Assembly (NCBI GenBank): GCA_033765305.1
Contig: JANRID010000039.1
Coordinates: 3,172 to 67,171 of the forward strand
Origin: RDXT01 sp033765305
GTDB taxonomy: Bacteria > Bacteroidota > Bacteroidia > J057
Length of the DNA: 64,000 nt
Direction of reading: 5' to 3'
Shown: positions 43,382 through 51,552 of the stretch, one piece after another
How the letters are laid out: each line of letters opens with the position of its first letter
Position numbering within the stretch: position 1 is the stretch's first letter
Program-made: the position numbers and the translations under genes
Notes under the pieces: model-generated
What the model saw: only the letters and a program-made list of their open reading frames with translations
Told to the model about the DNA's origin: nothing
The model's database searches: none

Positions 43382-44767
43382 ATGAGACCTGCCCCTGCCC
43401 AGCAATCCCAGCAGCCCCTCACCGCATCGCCTGCGGCGGAGCTGGAGGACGGCGCTGCTGCGCCGCTGCTGTCCGCGTATCCGGACCAGCGGCCGGATGC
43501 CCGCCGGCAGCGGGAGATCCAGGCGCTGGCCAGCCAGCACCCGGCCCGGTTCCCAGGCGCGCTGCCTGCGGTGCAGTTCAGGCTGGCGGGGAGCGGGGGA
43601 GGGGAGGATGCTGCTGAGCCCGCTCCAGTTATTCAGCACAGCAGCTATAGCCCCATACAACGTCAGGTTGCCTCGGCTTCTGCACAAAGCGTAGCAGACA
43701 TGTCTCTGGACGAAAAATGGGGAATAGTATATGAGAATGCCATTCAGGGAGCGGGTAGCGGAATGGTAATGGCGATGATGATGATTTTAGGGTTAATTTT
43801 GCTGCTGGGAGCAGTTGTTGCTGCTGTGGCATTCTTAGCCCCGGAATTCGCCGCTGCATGGGCAGCAGTACTTGCTGAAACTACTATTCTTGGCGCTTCT
43901 TTGGGTACATGGATTACTGCAACACTCACGGCATTAGGACTTTCCGCATCCTTAACAGCTATTGTGAATGAATTCCGGACGGTGAACACGGCGATCAACA
44001 ATGCTCAAACAGTTGGAGACCTCCAAAGTGCAGGAAGAGATTGGGGATATAATACTGCAGAGGCTATAGCAGAGATTATGGTAATTGTTTTGACACATGC
44101 TTCAGTGCGATCTGTTGTCGAAAGGTTGGAAAGAGATATTGCTCGCCGTTTTAGAGGCAGGAGTGGCAGTGGGGTAGGGAGCGTAGCAGCAGAAGCAGCA
44201 ACAAGTGCAACCGAAGTAGCGGCAGTAGGAGAAGTGGAAATAGCAGCAGAAGTAGCAGCGGCAGGAGAAACGGTAACAGGTGCAACAGAAGTAGCAGCAG
44301 TAGAAGAATTGGCGGCAGGTGCAGAGGATGTAGCAGCAGCTCTACCCGTCAGACGTCCTCCATTATGGTGGGGTAGATGGAATGATTATTCTCATGCAAC
44401 AATTTATGGGGAAGAATATGCAGTGATAAATGGCAGATTTTATACTCGCCATGCTGTAGATAGAATGCAACCAAGTGGATATTCCTGGTCTCGACATGTG
44501 AGTCCTGATGTTACTGGACCGAGACGGGGTACTGGCGGCCAGGGACAAATCAGGCGGGCGGGTGGCGATTATGGTAGAAGTGTGGCCCCACGCTATGTTG
44601 AAGAAGTTATTGCAACAGGTACTCGTACTCCTAATCCCCCACTCCCTGGTAGGAGAATCCGGCCCGGAGAACAAAGGACTTCCTATTCTTGTGGAAGTGT
44701 TGAAGTTATAACAGAGTCATATAATAATGACCCAGCAGCGATTGTAATTACTATCGAAACGCATTGA
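43382..44767 (+). CDS. Polymorphic toxin-like protein with DUF4258/BECR-like C-terminal tip
   Basis: 461 residues, no signal peptide. Residues 1-105 are Gln/Pro/Ala-rich with VIQHSSYSPIQRQ, the disordered style of eCIS-cargo N-termini. Two long hydrophobic stretches (~125-195) follow, then a region of Ala/Glu/Val repeats (ATEVAAVGEVEIAAEVAAA, ~270-320). The C-terminus has FYTRHAVDRM, YVEEVIATG and GSVEVITESYNNDPAAIVIT, the H..RM ... VE.VI..G pattern of DUF4258 and BECR-fold RNase toxins. From about 43620 the gene is much AT-richer than its own start, a sign of a swapped tip. Target and catalysis are inferred. Confidence 0.6.
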   Translation: MRPAPAQQSQQPLTASPAAELEDGAAAPLLSAYPDQRPDARRQREIQALASQHPARFPGALPAVQFRLAGSGGGEDAAEPAPVIQHSSYSPIQRQVASASAQSVADMSLDEKWGIVYENAIQGAGSGMVMAMMMILGLILLLGAVVAAVAFLAPEFAAAWAAVLAETTILGASLGTWITATLTALGLSASLTAIVNEFRTVNTAINNAQTVGDLQSAGRDWGYNTAEAIAEIMVIVLTHASVRSVVERLERDIARRFRGRSGSGVGSVAAEAATSATEVAAVGEVEIAAEVAAAGETVTGATEVAAVEELAAGAEDVAAALPVRRPPLWWGRWNDYSHATIYGEEYAVINGRFYTRHAVDRMQPSGYSWSRHVSPDVTGPRRGTGGQGQIRRAGGDYGRSVAPRYVEEVIATGTRTPNPPLPGRRIRPGEQRTSYSCGSVEVITESYNNDPAAIVITIETH

Positions 44768-44773
44768 TAAAAT

Positions 44774-44840
44774 TTTTGCACGGCAGCTAACAAGGTGCAA
44801 AACGGCAATAGCTTCCATTTGTCGGCTACTGCGTTTGCAC
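44774..44840. other. Bulged hairpin after the second toxin (attC-like)
   Basis: Bases 44795-44812 can pair with 44824-44840 around an ~11-base loop, with three or four unpaired bases on the left arm (arms GTGCAAAACGGCAATAGC and GGCTACTGCGTTTGCAC). A flanking AGCTAACAA lies just outside at 44785. TTTTGCAC (44774-44781) can alternatively pair with GTGCAAAA (44795-44802), so two exclusive structures exist. It lies 7 bases after the toxin stop and may be a terminator or a recombination site. Confidence 0.4.
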
Positions 44841-44911
44841 AGACTGTCCTTTCCGCTACTCCCAGCAACGCCCCCCTTTCGTACAGCTCACATCATTCTA
44901 ACCCATACACC

Positions 44912-45457
44912 ATGTCGATCTGGAACAGCATCCGCCGGTTTTTCCAGCGCAGACAGCAAGGCAATCAGCAGCATGCAAAGCGCTTTGATCACGTCAGGAT
45001 CATGAACGCAGCCGATGGCACGGTCATCGAAGGCCGTGAAGCCGTCGAGCAGTACCTCAGGAAAGAGGCGGAATTGCGCCAGGCCCACGGAAGCTCCGTC
45101 ATCTTTCAGGTGTACCGGGTCAACATGGAGGCAAACGCTCTGGATCATGTTCAGGGTGAAAGGCTTGCCGAAATCAAGGTCAATGCTGCGCATATCACGG
45201 GCGACGACACCACCGCCCAGGTCATCGGCAAGATCCGCCCGCTAATCGCCGAGGCGCTCGGCCCCGCACAGCTGCGGCACAGCGACCGTATCCTGCTGTA
45301 TTTCAATTACCGGCCGATGGAGGAAGACCTGCTGTTCTATGCCGATCACTTCATGATGCTGCCGGCCTGGGTCGTTGTGCTGCTGCATTCCGCTACAAAC
45401 GCGGAAGTAGTGCAGAAGATCCAGCACTTGTACGAGCAGGAGCAGGCCAAGCCCTAG
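44912..45457 (+). CDS. Hypothetical protein, possible ubiquitin-like fold, downstream of the second toxin
   Basis: 181 residues from ATG 44912; the upstream frame start (44795) lies inside the hairpin. The N-terminal ~25 residues are basic (RRFFQRRQQGNQQHAKRFD). The rest reads strand (SVIFQVYRVNME), strand (RLAEIKVNAAHITGDDT), helix (TAQVIGKIRPLIAEAL), strand (RILLYFNYRPMEED), helix and strand (LPAWVVVLLH), which follows the order and spacing of beta-grasp/ubiquitin folds. No C-terminal di-Gly. It could be the immunity protein of the preceding toxin or an unrelated conserved protein. The family is not recognised. Confidence 0.5.
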   Translation: MSIWNSIRRFFQRRQQGNQQHAKRFDHVRIMNAADGTVIEGREAVEQYLRKEAELRQAHGSSVIFQVYRVNMEANALDHVQGERLAEIKVNAAHITGDDTTAQVIGKIRPLIAEALGPAQLRHSDRILLYFNYRPMEEDLLFYADHFMMLPAWVVVLLHSATNAEVVQKIQHLYEQEQAKP

Positions 45458-45710
45458 CCGGCGCAGCCCGCGGCGCGCCCCTGCGGCATCAAGGCCGGTT
45501 CAGGCCGGATGCGCAGCATCCCCCCCTTGCATGCCGGTGCCGCGTTTCGATACGCCGCCCTGCGCAAGGCTCCGGGCAGCTACTCAACGTGACGCCAGGA
45601 TAATCTTCTGATTATCAATACATCAGCATTCGGGGCGGCCTGCCGGCACGCCCCTGCGGCGCTCATACAGAGTGATTGATTATCAATACATTGCGAAAAC
45701 AGGCGCAGCT
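45458..45710. other. Intergenic spacer with a short direct repeat
   Basis: About 250 bases with no gene between the 181-residue protein and the tandem repeat block. It holds two copies of TGATTATCAATACAT-like sequence, about 65 bases apart (near 45609 and 45675), and GC-rich words repeated around CGCCCCTGCGGC. Confidence 0.45.
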
Positions 45711-46057
45711 TATCTCACTACTCACTACCCACTACGCACTACCCCCAAAGCCAGTCTTCCGACTTGATACTTGATACTTCCTACTCGACAAGCGCAGCCC
45801 GTCTCAATACACAATACCCACTACGCACTACCCCCCCCAAAGCCAGTCTTCCGACTTGATACTTGATACTTCCTACTCGACAAGCAAAGCCCATCTCAAT
45901 ACTCAATACCCACTACGCACTACCCCCCAAAGCCAGTCTTCCGACTTGATACTTGATACTTCCTACTCGACAAGCAAAGCCCGTCTCAATACTCAATACC
46001 CACTGCCCAATACCCCCCAAAGCCAGTCTTACGACTTCCTACTACGTACTTCCTACT
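45711..46057. repeat. Four tandem ~90-bp units of the dispersed repeat family (copy B)
   Basis: The anchor AAAGCCAGTCTT occurs at 45747, 45839, 45929 and 46019, giving periods of 92, 90 and 90 bases. Each unit contains CACTACGCACTACCCC, then CAGTCTTCCGACTTGATAC, then CTACTCGACAAGC. The last unit is degenerate. The block sits between the convergent 44912 and fabH-like genes. Single copies in reverse orientation lie at 41191-41305 and 63531-63615. Confidence 0.9.
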
Positions 46058-47002
46058 TCAAGCCCGCAGCAGCATCGCCCCATACGAGTACCCCCCGCCG
46101 AAGACCGTTACAATCACATATTCGCCTGCCTGCAGCCGGTGCCGGTTTTCGGAAAGGGCAATGCCGCAGCCGGCGCTGCCGGTATTGCCCAGGTACTGGA
46201 TATTGGACAGCAGGCGGTCTTCAGGCAGATCGAGGCGCTGCATCACCTGCTTGCTGATGCGCAGATTCGCCTGATGCGGCACAAAGTAGGCGATTTGCTT
46301 CATGGTCAGCTGATTGCGCTCCAGGATGCGGTTGGCGGTCTGCTCCATGAAGGTGCAGGCCCAGGTGAAGACATCCTTGCCGTTGCGCATCGAGATCCCG
46401 CCATGCCGGGGGAAGAGGTTGACGCCCTCGATGCTGCGCCCGACGGTGGCCGCCCCGCCGGTGAACAGGTCGCGGATCTCCAGATCCGCCTCCGTCTGCC
46501 GCTCCCGGTGGATGAGCAGCGCCGTGGCGCCATCGCCCCACAGGTGGCCGGCCACCGGGTCATGGTCGTTGGAAAAGGCCGTGTTGTGCTCCGACACCAC
46601 CACCAGCGCGTGGCGGGCCTTGCCCATCGCGAAATAGCCCTGCACAATTTCGACCGCATTGATCAGCGAGGAGCAGGCCGCCGTGATGGTCACCGCCGGC
46701 ACATCGGGCAGCTCCAGGCGGTGCTGCACATAGTGCGCCAGCGTCGAAACGGTATCGTAAGGAGTATACGTGGCTGCGATGATCAGGTCGATCGATTGCC
46801 CATCATCGGCGCGCCGGGCGATCGCCCGCTGTACGGCCTCCCAGGCCATGGTGTGCGTGTTCTCTTCGGGTCCGGCCTTGCGGCGCTCGCGGATTCCGGT
46901 TCGGGACACGATCCAGTCGTCGCTCAGACCGTTGACCCCTTCAAAATACGCATTGGGTACCCGCTGTTCTGGTACATAATGCGCCAGCGTATGAAGGAAC
47001 AT
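46058..47002 (-). CDS. 3-oxoacyl-ACP synthase III-like (KAS III, FabH family)
   Basis: 314 residues from ATG 47002; the frame opens upstream at 47047 but the promoter box at 47037-47044 excludes that start. The KAS III triad is complete: Cys ~110 in TAACSSLINA, His ~243 in VPHQANLRI and Asn ~273 in LGNTGSAG. Cytoplasmic. KAS III condenses an acyl-CoA with malonyl-ACP to start fatty-acid synthesis, but it stands alone without fab or plsX neighbours, so a role as a secondary starter enzyme or in a special lipid is possible. Confidence 0.88.
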   Translation of the reverse strand: MFLHTLAHYVPEQRVPNAYFEGVNGLSDDWIVSRTGIRERRKAGPEENTHTMAWEAVQRAIARRADDGQSIDLIIAATYTPYDTVSTLAHYVQHRLELPDVPAVTITAACSSLINAVEIVQGYFAMGKARHALVVVSEHNTAFSNDHDPVAGHLWGDGATALLIHRERQTEADLEIRDLFTGGAATVGRSIEGVNLFPRHGGISMRNGKDVFTWACTFMEQTANRILERNQLTMKQIAYFVPHQANLRISKQVMQRLDLPEDRLLSNIQYLGNTGSAGCGIALSENRHRLQAGEYVIVTVFGGGYSYGAMLLRA

Positions 47003-47036
47003 GTGAAATCTCGGTGGGCAGGTTGTTATCCGGGGG

Positions 47037-47044
47037 CAAAGATA
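47037..47044 (-). promoter_or_regulatory. -7 promoter box of the KAS III gene
   Basis: TATCTTTG on the minus strand, an exact TAnnTTTG match, 34 bases upstream of the ATG at 47002. Confidence 0.6.
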
Positions 47045-47062
47045 CAAAAAATCCGGATCGGT

Positions 47063-47563
47063 TCATTCTTCTTCAACCTCCTGATATTCAGCCTCATCGT
47101 ATTCATCCAGGTACGCTTCCGGATCCCATTCATCCTCCGGTGTTTCCTCCCGGGTATCCGCCAGCCCGAACACCAGCAGGGTATCGGCGGGCACCCCGCC
47201 CGCATGCTCCCGCAGATAGATCTCCCGCCGGGGGTACATGTAGGAATATTCGACCGCTTCCAGCAGGAGTTCGTCCAGCCTGGCGGCAGCGGCCTTCAGG
47301 TTGCTTCGGGGCCCTGCAAGCCGGCTGCTGCCGATCACATCCAGCAGCAGCATATAGCGCGGGTAGCCGTCCACCCGGTAGTCCAGCTCCACCATGCTGA
47401 GCGTCACCTGGCTGGCATCCAATGCCTTCAGGTATCGCTCCAGCACCGGCTGGGCGCCGTCGCGGAATACGATCTGCGCGTCGATATCCAGCCCGGAAGC
47501 GGGTTCCCGGCCGCTGCAGGCCGCCAGCGCCAGCAGGATGCAGAGGGTCCAGCGCCAGCGCAT
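47063..47563 (-). CDS. Hypothetical lipoprotein co-transcribed with nfu
   Basis: 166 residues. A lipoprotein signal (MRWRWTLCILLALAAC, lipobox LAAC, Cys 16) makes it a probable envelope lipoprotein. The body is alpha/beta and very acidic at the end (DEWDPEAYLDEYDEAEYQEVEEE is its C-terminal character). The family is not recognised. It starts 3 bases after the nfu stop on the same strand, so the two are translationally close; a link to iron-sulfur assembly is not shown. Confidence 0.7.
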   Translation of the reverse strand: MRWRWTLCILLALAACSGREPASGLDIDAQIVFRDGAQPVLERYLKALDASQVTLSMVELDYRVDGYPRYMLLLDVIGSSRLAGPRSNLKAAAARLDELLLEAVEYSYMYPRREIYLREHAGGVPADTLLVFGLADTREETPEDEWDPEAYLDEYDEAEYQEVEEE

Positions 47564-47566
47564 GGC

Positions 47567-48118
47567 TCAGACGGCTTCGACGCGCTTCACCTCCGGCACC
47601 ATCCGCGTCACCAGCCCTTCGATGCCGCGCTTCAGCGTGATGGTCGAGGAGGGGCAGCCCGAACAGCTGCCCTGGAGCTTGAGCCAGAGGGTGCCTTCGC
47701 GGAAATCTTCGTAGATGATGTCTCCGCCGTCCATCGCCACCGCCGGGCGGACGTGCGTTTCGAGCAGCTCCTTGATCCGGCGCGTCAGCTCGTCGTCCTC
47801 GCTGCCGGCCTCTTCGGCAGGTGCTTCCGCCAGGCTGCCGGTCACGATGGGCTGATCGCTGGCCAGCCAGGCCTTGAGGAAGGTCTTCACCGCCGGAATC
47901 ACCTCTTCCCACTGAAAATCAGCGGATTTGGTGACGGTGATGAAATTGTACCCCAAGAATACCCGCTCCACAAACTTGTATTCGAAAAGCTTGCGGGCCA
48001 GCGGCGACTCCTCCGCGAGGCCGGGCGAAGGGAAATCTGCGCTGCCGTGGCGCAGCACGACCCGGTCGAGCACGAACTTCAGCGACGCGGGGTTCGGGGT
48101 GATCTCGGTATAAATCAT
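47567..48118 (-). CDS. nfuA: NifU family Fe-S scaffold protein (Nfu)
   Basis: 183 residues from ATG 48118, which gives the Nfu N-domain start (IYTEITPNPASLKFVLD); upstream frame starts belong to the spacer. Residues ~1-90 are the Nfu_N domain and residues ~105-180 the NifU C-terminal domain with the CSGCPSS cluster-binding CxxC motif. It carries and delivers 4Fe-4S clusters in the cytoplasm. Length and domain order match Bacteroidota Nfu proteins. Confidence 0.88.
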   Translation of the reverse strand: MIYTEITPNPASLKFVLDRVVLRHGSADFPSPGLAEESPLARKLFEYKFVERVFLGYNFITVTKSADFQWEEVIPAVKTFLKAWLASDQPIVTGSLAEAPAEEAGSEDDELTRRIKELLETHVRPAVAMDGGDIIYEDFREGTLWLKLQGSCSGCPSSTITLKRGIEGLVTRMVPEVKRVEAV

Positions 48119-48202
48119 GGAACTCGGTTCAGGATGATGAAAGCGCGGATGCGCCGCAATATACGACACATCTGCAAACCCGCATACGGCTGCTTTGTTC
48201 GG

Positions 48203-48922
48203 TCAGAGCCGGGCCGCGGCCTCCGCATCCAGCCACCAGGCCACTGTGCCTCCGGCGGGCTGGATATGCGCAGCCGGATAGGCCTGCGCCGCCGGCGCAT
48301 GGCCGAGAATGGCCGCCACCTTATCCGCCTTGCTGGCCCCGGTGACGAGGAAAGCCGCCTCGCGCGCGTTGTTCAGCAGGGGGCCGGTGAAGGTCACGCG
48401 CAGCTGGCCGGATTCGGGGTGGGTCCCCACGGCGCAGGCAGGCGCGGCGTGCAGCAGCTCCATCTGATGGGGGAAAATGGAGGCTGTATGCCCGTCGGCG
48501 CCCATGCCGAGCAGGATCAGGTCGAAGACCGGGTAGCCGCGCTCCGAGGGCAGCCAGGCAGCCAGCTCGGACGCGTAGCGCCGGGCCTCGTCCTGGGGTT
48601 CCGCCTCGCCGAGGATGCGGTGCACATTCGCAGCGGGCAGCGGCACATGCCGGATCAGCAGCGCATCGGCCACCCCGTAGTTGCTCTCGGGGTGGCTGGG
48701 CGGCACGCAGCGCTCATCGCCCCACCAGAGGTGCAGCCGCTCCCAGGGGAGCCGGGCGTGGTACGGCCCTGCCAGCAGGGAAAAGAGCAGCTGCGGCGTG
48801 CTGCCGCCGCTGAGCGCCAGGTGAAAGGGTCCCGGCTGCGCCTGTACGCGCGCGGCCAGATGCCCGGCAAAGGCTTCAGCCAGCGCCTGGGGCGTTTCGT
48901 GGAGATGGACCTGCGGAGTCAT
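48203..48922 (-). CDS. pgl: 6-phosphogluconolactonase
   Basis: 239 residues from ATG 48922. The family motifs are LALSGGSTPQLLFSLL, WGDERCVPPSHPESNYG and DLILLGMGADGHTASIFP. It hydrolyses 6-phosphogluconolactone to 6-phosphogluconate, the second step of the oxidative pentose phosphate pathway. It follows zwf by 64 bases on the same strand, separated by a small hairpin. Confidence 0.93.
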   Translation of the reverse strand: MTPQVHLHETPQALAEAFAGHLAARVQAQPGPFHLALSGGSTPQLLFSLLAGPYHARLPWERLHLWWGDERCVPPSHPESNYGVADALLIRHVPLPAANVHRILGEAEPQDEARRYASELAAWLPSERGYPVFDLILLGMGADGHTASIFPHQMELLHAAPACAVGTHPESGQLRVTFTGPLLNNAREAAFLVTGASKADKVAAILGHAPAAQAYPAAHIQPAGGTVAWWLDAEAAARL

Positions 48923-48939
48923 GGATACAGCGGAAATGT

Positions 48940-48965
48940 GCCGGGCCTGCATCCGCAGGCCCGGC
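48940..48965 (-). terminator. 11-bp hairpin between zwf and pgl
   Basis: GCCGGGCCTGC (48940-48950) pairs with GCAGGCCCGGC (48955-48965) around a 4-base loop. It may attenuate read-through from zwf into pgl or process the transcript; no T-run follows. Confidence 0.5.
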
Positions 48966-48986
48966 GGCGGAACGGTTCATAGGCCG

Positions 48987-50513
48987 TCAGAGCTCACAGT
49001 AGCTGCCGTCGTCGGCCAGGTTGCGGCAGGGATAGCGCCAGGACTTGCCCTCGCCGATCAGGCTGTCGGCGTGCTCCGGTCCCCAGGTGCCGGCCGGGTA
49101 GCCGTACACGGGGATTTCGGGGTTGCTTTCCCAGGCTTTGAGGATCGGATCGACGAATTTCCAGGCTGCTTCCACCGCATCGCCGCGCGAATACAGCGTG
49201 GAGTCGCCGAGCATCGCATCGAGCAGCAGGCGCTCGTAGGCGCTGGGCAGGTAGGCGTTGGAGAGGTCTTCGTAGTGGAAATCCATGTTCACCACATCCA
49301 CCTGGAAGCCGCTGCCGGGCACCTTCATCCCGAATTTGAGCAGAATGCCCTCGTTCGGCTGGATGCGCAGCACCAGCTGGTTGTTGTGGTGCGTCTTGCC
49401 GTAGGCCGAGGCAAAGAGCCGGTGCGGCGTTTCCTTGAAGTGGATGACGATCTCCGTCACGCGGGTGGGCAGGTACTTGCCCGTGCGGATGAAGAAGGGC
49501 ACACCGCCCCAGCGCCAGTTGTCGATGAAGAACTTCATCGCCAGATAGGTCTCCGTCCGCGACTCCTGCGGCACGCCTTTTTCCTCCCGGTAGCCCCGCG
49601 CATATTTCCCCCGGATGTGCGAGGACACATACTGCCCCCGGATCACATAGTCGGGCACTTCCTGGGGCTTGATGGGCCGCAGGGACTGGAATACTTTCAG
49701 GATCTCGTTTCGGATGGCAGTGGAATCCACCACGGTCGGCGGCTCCATCGCCACCATGCCCACGAGCTGCAGGAGGTGGTTCTGCACCATATCGCGCAGG
49801 GCGCCGGAGCCGTCGTAGTACCCGCCGCGGTCGCCCACGCCGATGTCCTCCACGGCGGTGATCTCCACGTGGTCGATGTAGTTTCGGTTCCACAGCGGCT
49901 CGAAGATCCCGTTGGAGAACCGCGTAACGAGCAGATTCTGAACAGTTTCCTTGCCCAGGTAATGATCGATGCGGTAGAGCTGGTCTTCGTCGAATACCGA
50001 GAGCAGCCTGCGGTTCAGTTCCCGCGCGGAGGCGAGGTCATAGCCGAAGGGCTTTTCGATGATGATCCGGCGGAAGCCCTGGTCCTGCTTGTGCAGATCG
50101 TAGGCGGCCAGGTGGAAGGGGATGACCCCGTAGAGGCTGGGCGGCGTGGAGAGGTAGAAAATGACATTCTCCATGGTGCCGCAGGCCTCGGAGAGGAGGG
50201 TGAGGCGCGCCTTGAGCAGGTCGTACTGGTCCGCGTCCTGGGGGTCCATGCTCTGGTAGTAGAGCATGGGCAGGAAGCGCTCCACGAAGGAGGGGTCGTC
50301 GGACCGCTTGTTGGCAAACTCGCGCACGCCGGGCGCTACGCGTTCGCGGAAGCTCTCGTCGGTAAACTCCGTGCGGCCGACCCCCAGCACGCCGAAGCAA
50401 TCGGGCAGCAGCCCCTGCACGAAGAGGTCGTAGACGGCGGGGATCAGCTTGCGGAACGTCAGGTCGCCCGACGCGCCGAAGATCGTCAGCAGCTGGGGGG
50501 TGGTGGCTTTCAT
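48987..50513 (-). CDS. zwf: Glucose-6-phosphate dehydrogenase
   Basis: 508 residues. The N-terminal nucleotide site is IFGASGDLTFRKLIPA (GASGDL fingerprint), the substrate site is YRIDHYLGKETVQNLL, and FNDNWRWGG-like FIDNWRWGGVPFFIRTGK is present. It oxidises glucose-6-phosphate with NADP+. It begins 5 bases after the gnd stop, so gnd-zwf(-pgl) form an operon for the oxidative pentose phosphate pathway. Normal length. Confidence 0.96.
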   Translation of the reverse strand: MKATTPQLLTIFGASGDLTFRKLIPAVYDLFVQGLLPDCFGVLGVGRTEFTDESFRERVAPGVREFANKRSDDPSFVERFLPMLYYQSMDPQDADQYDLLKARLTLLSEACGTMENVIFYLSTPPSLYGVIPFHLAAYDLHKQDQGFRRIIIEKPFGYDLASARELNRRLLSVFDEDQLYRIDHYLGKETVQNLLVTRFSNGIFEPLWNRNYIDHVEITAVEDIGVGDRGGYYDGSGALRDMVQNHLLQLVGMVAMEPPTVVDSTAIRNEILKVFQSLRPIKPQEVPDYVIRGQYVSSHIRGKYARGYREEKGVPQESRTETYLAMKFFIDNWRWGGVPFFIRTGKYLPTRVTEIVIHFKETPHRLFASAYGKTHHNNQLVLRIQPNEGILLKFGMKVPGSGFQVDVVNMDFHYEDLSNAYLPSAYERLLLDAMLGDSTLYSRGDAVEAAWKFVDPILKAWESNPEIPVYGYPAGTWGPEHADSLIGEGKSWRYPCRNLADDGSYCEL

Positions 50514-50518
50514 GCGGC

Positions 50519-51418
50519 TTATTCAGATTTGACGACGGCGTGGCCTCCGAACTGATTGCGCAGGGCGGCCAGCATTTTCATCGCGAAGGATTCTTCCTGG
50601 CGGGATTCGAAGCGGGTGAAGAGCGATGCGGAAATCACGTGGGCCGGCACATCGAAGTCGATGGCGGTCTGCACGGTCCAGCGGCCCTCGCCGCTGTCGG
50701 CTACGTAGCCTTTGATCTCGTCGAGCTTGGGATCCTGGCCCAGGGCACGCACGGCCAGCTCCAGCAGCCAGGAGCGTACCACGCTGCCGTACATCCACAT
50801 ATCGCCTACGGCACGCAGGTCGAGGTTGTAGGGCGATTTTTCGAGAATTTCGAACCCTTCGGCATAGGCCTGCATCATGCCGTACTCGATGCCGTTGTGG
50901 ACCATTTTCACCAGGTGGCCTGCGCCGCTGGCGCCGCAGTAGAGGTGGCCGTTTTCAGGTGCGAGGGCTGTGACGATGGGGTGGATATATTCCGCGCTGC
51001 CGGAGTCGCCGCCGTACATCAGGGCATAGCCGTTCTGAAGGCCCCAGATGCCGCCGCTGACCCCGCAGTCGATCATGTGGATGCCGTGTCCGGCCAGCCG
51101 CGCTGCACGGGCAGCGGAGTCGCGCCAGAAAGAGTTGCCGCCCTCCACGATGATGTCGCCGGGGCTGAGCAGGGGGATGAGCGCGTTCAGGTGATCGTCC
51201 ACGACCTGGCCGGCAGGCACCATCAGCCAGACCACCTTGCGGCCGTCAAGCCGGGAGACCAGATCCTCGATCGAGTCGGCGCCGGCGGCGCCTCTGGCCA
51301 TGGCTTCCTCCACCGGGCCGCGGGAGCGGTTGTACGCGACGACCTCATGCCCTTTGAGCAGCAGCCGGGCCACCATGTTGGCGCCCATTTTTCCGAGTCC
51401 GATAAATCCGATTTTCAT
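50519..51418 (-). CDS. gndA: 6-phosphogluconate dehydrogenase, short NAD-type (GndA/YqeC)
   Basis: 299 residues from ATG 51418 (MKIGFIGLGKMGANMV). The dinucleotide fold has GxGxxG-like GLGKMG, followed by the SGGIWGLQNGYALMYGG and GAGHLVKMVHNGIEYGMMQ active-site segments (Lys and Asn in KMVHN). It is about 300 residues, like the NAD-preferring GntZ/YqeC group, not the ~470-residue NADP form. It yields ribulose-5-phosphate and CO2. First gene of the gnd-zwf-pgl operon; the CATCTTTG about 50 bases upstream may be its -7 box. Confidence 0.92.
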   Translation of the reverse strand: MKIGFIGLGKMGANMVARLLLKGHEVVAYNRSRGPVEEAMARGAAGADSIEDLVSRLDGRKVVWLMVPAGQVVDDHLNALIPLLSPGDIIVEGGNSFWRDSAARAARLAGHGIHMIDCGVSGGIWGLQNGYALMYGGDSGSAEYIHPIVTALAPENGHLYCGASGAGHLVKMVHNGIEYGMMQAYAEGFEILEKSPYNLDLRAVGDMWMYGSVVRSWLLELAVRALGQDPKLDEIKGYVADSGEGRWTVQTAIDFDVPAHVISASLFTRFESRQEESFAMKMLAALRNQFGGHAVVKSE

Positions 51419-51552
51419 AGGAGGGTGAACAGTTAGGCGTTGCAAAACAATCAAACATCCGCCGGCAAAGATGCCGGATGGCTGACAATTCTCCTAAGCG
51501 GCTTGAACGGAAACGGTTGGCCTTGGGATGCGCTGCAAGGCGCATCAAACGA

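Noticed and set aside
44774..44840. Confident call of an integron attC site
   Set aside because: The GTT partner box is missing and no integrase is in the window, so it is kept only as an attC-like hairpin.
34352..46057. A complete contractile injection system
   Set aside because: Only cargo-like proteins are present. I found no sheath, tube, spike, baseplate or AAA+ ATPase genes in the window.
45953..48982. 1009-residue plus-strand frame
   Set aside because: It runs antisense through the KAS III gene, the lipoprotein, nfu and pgl, all of which have clear motifs on the minus strand.
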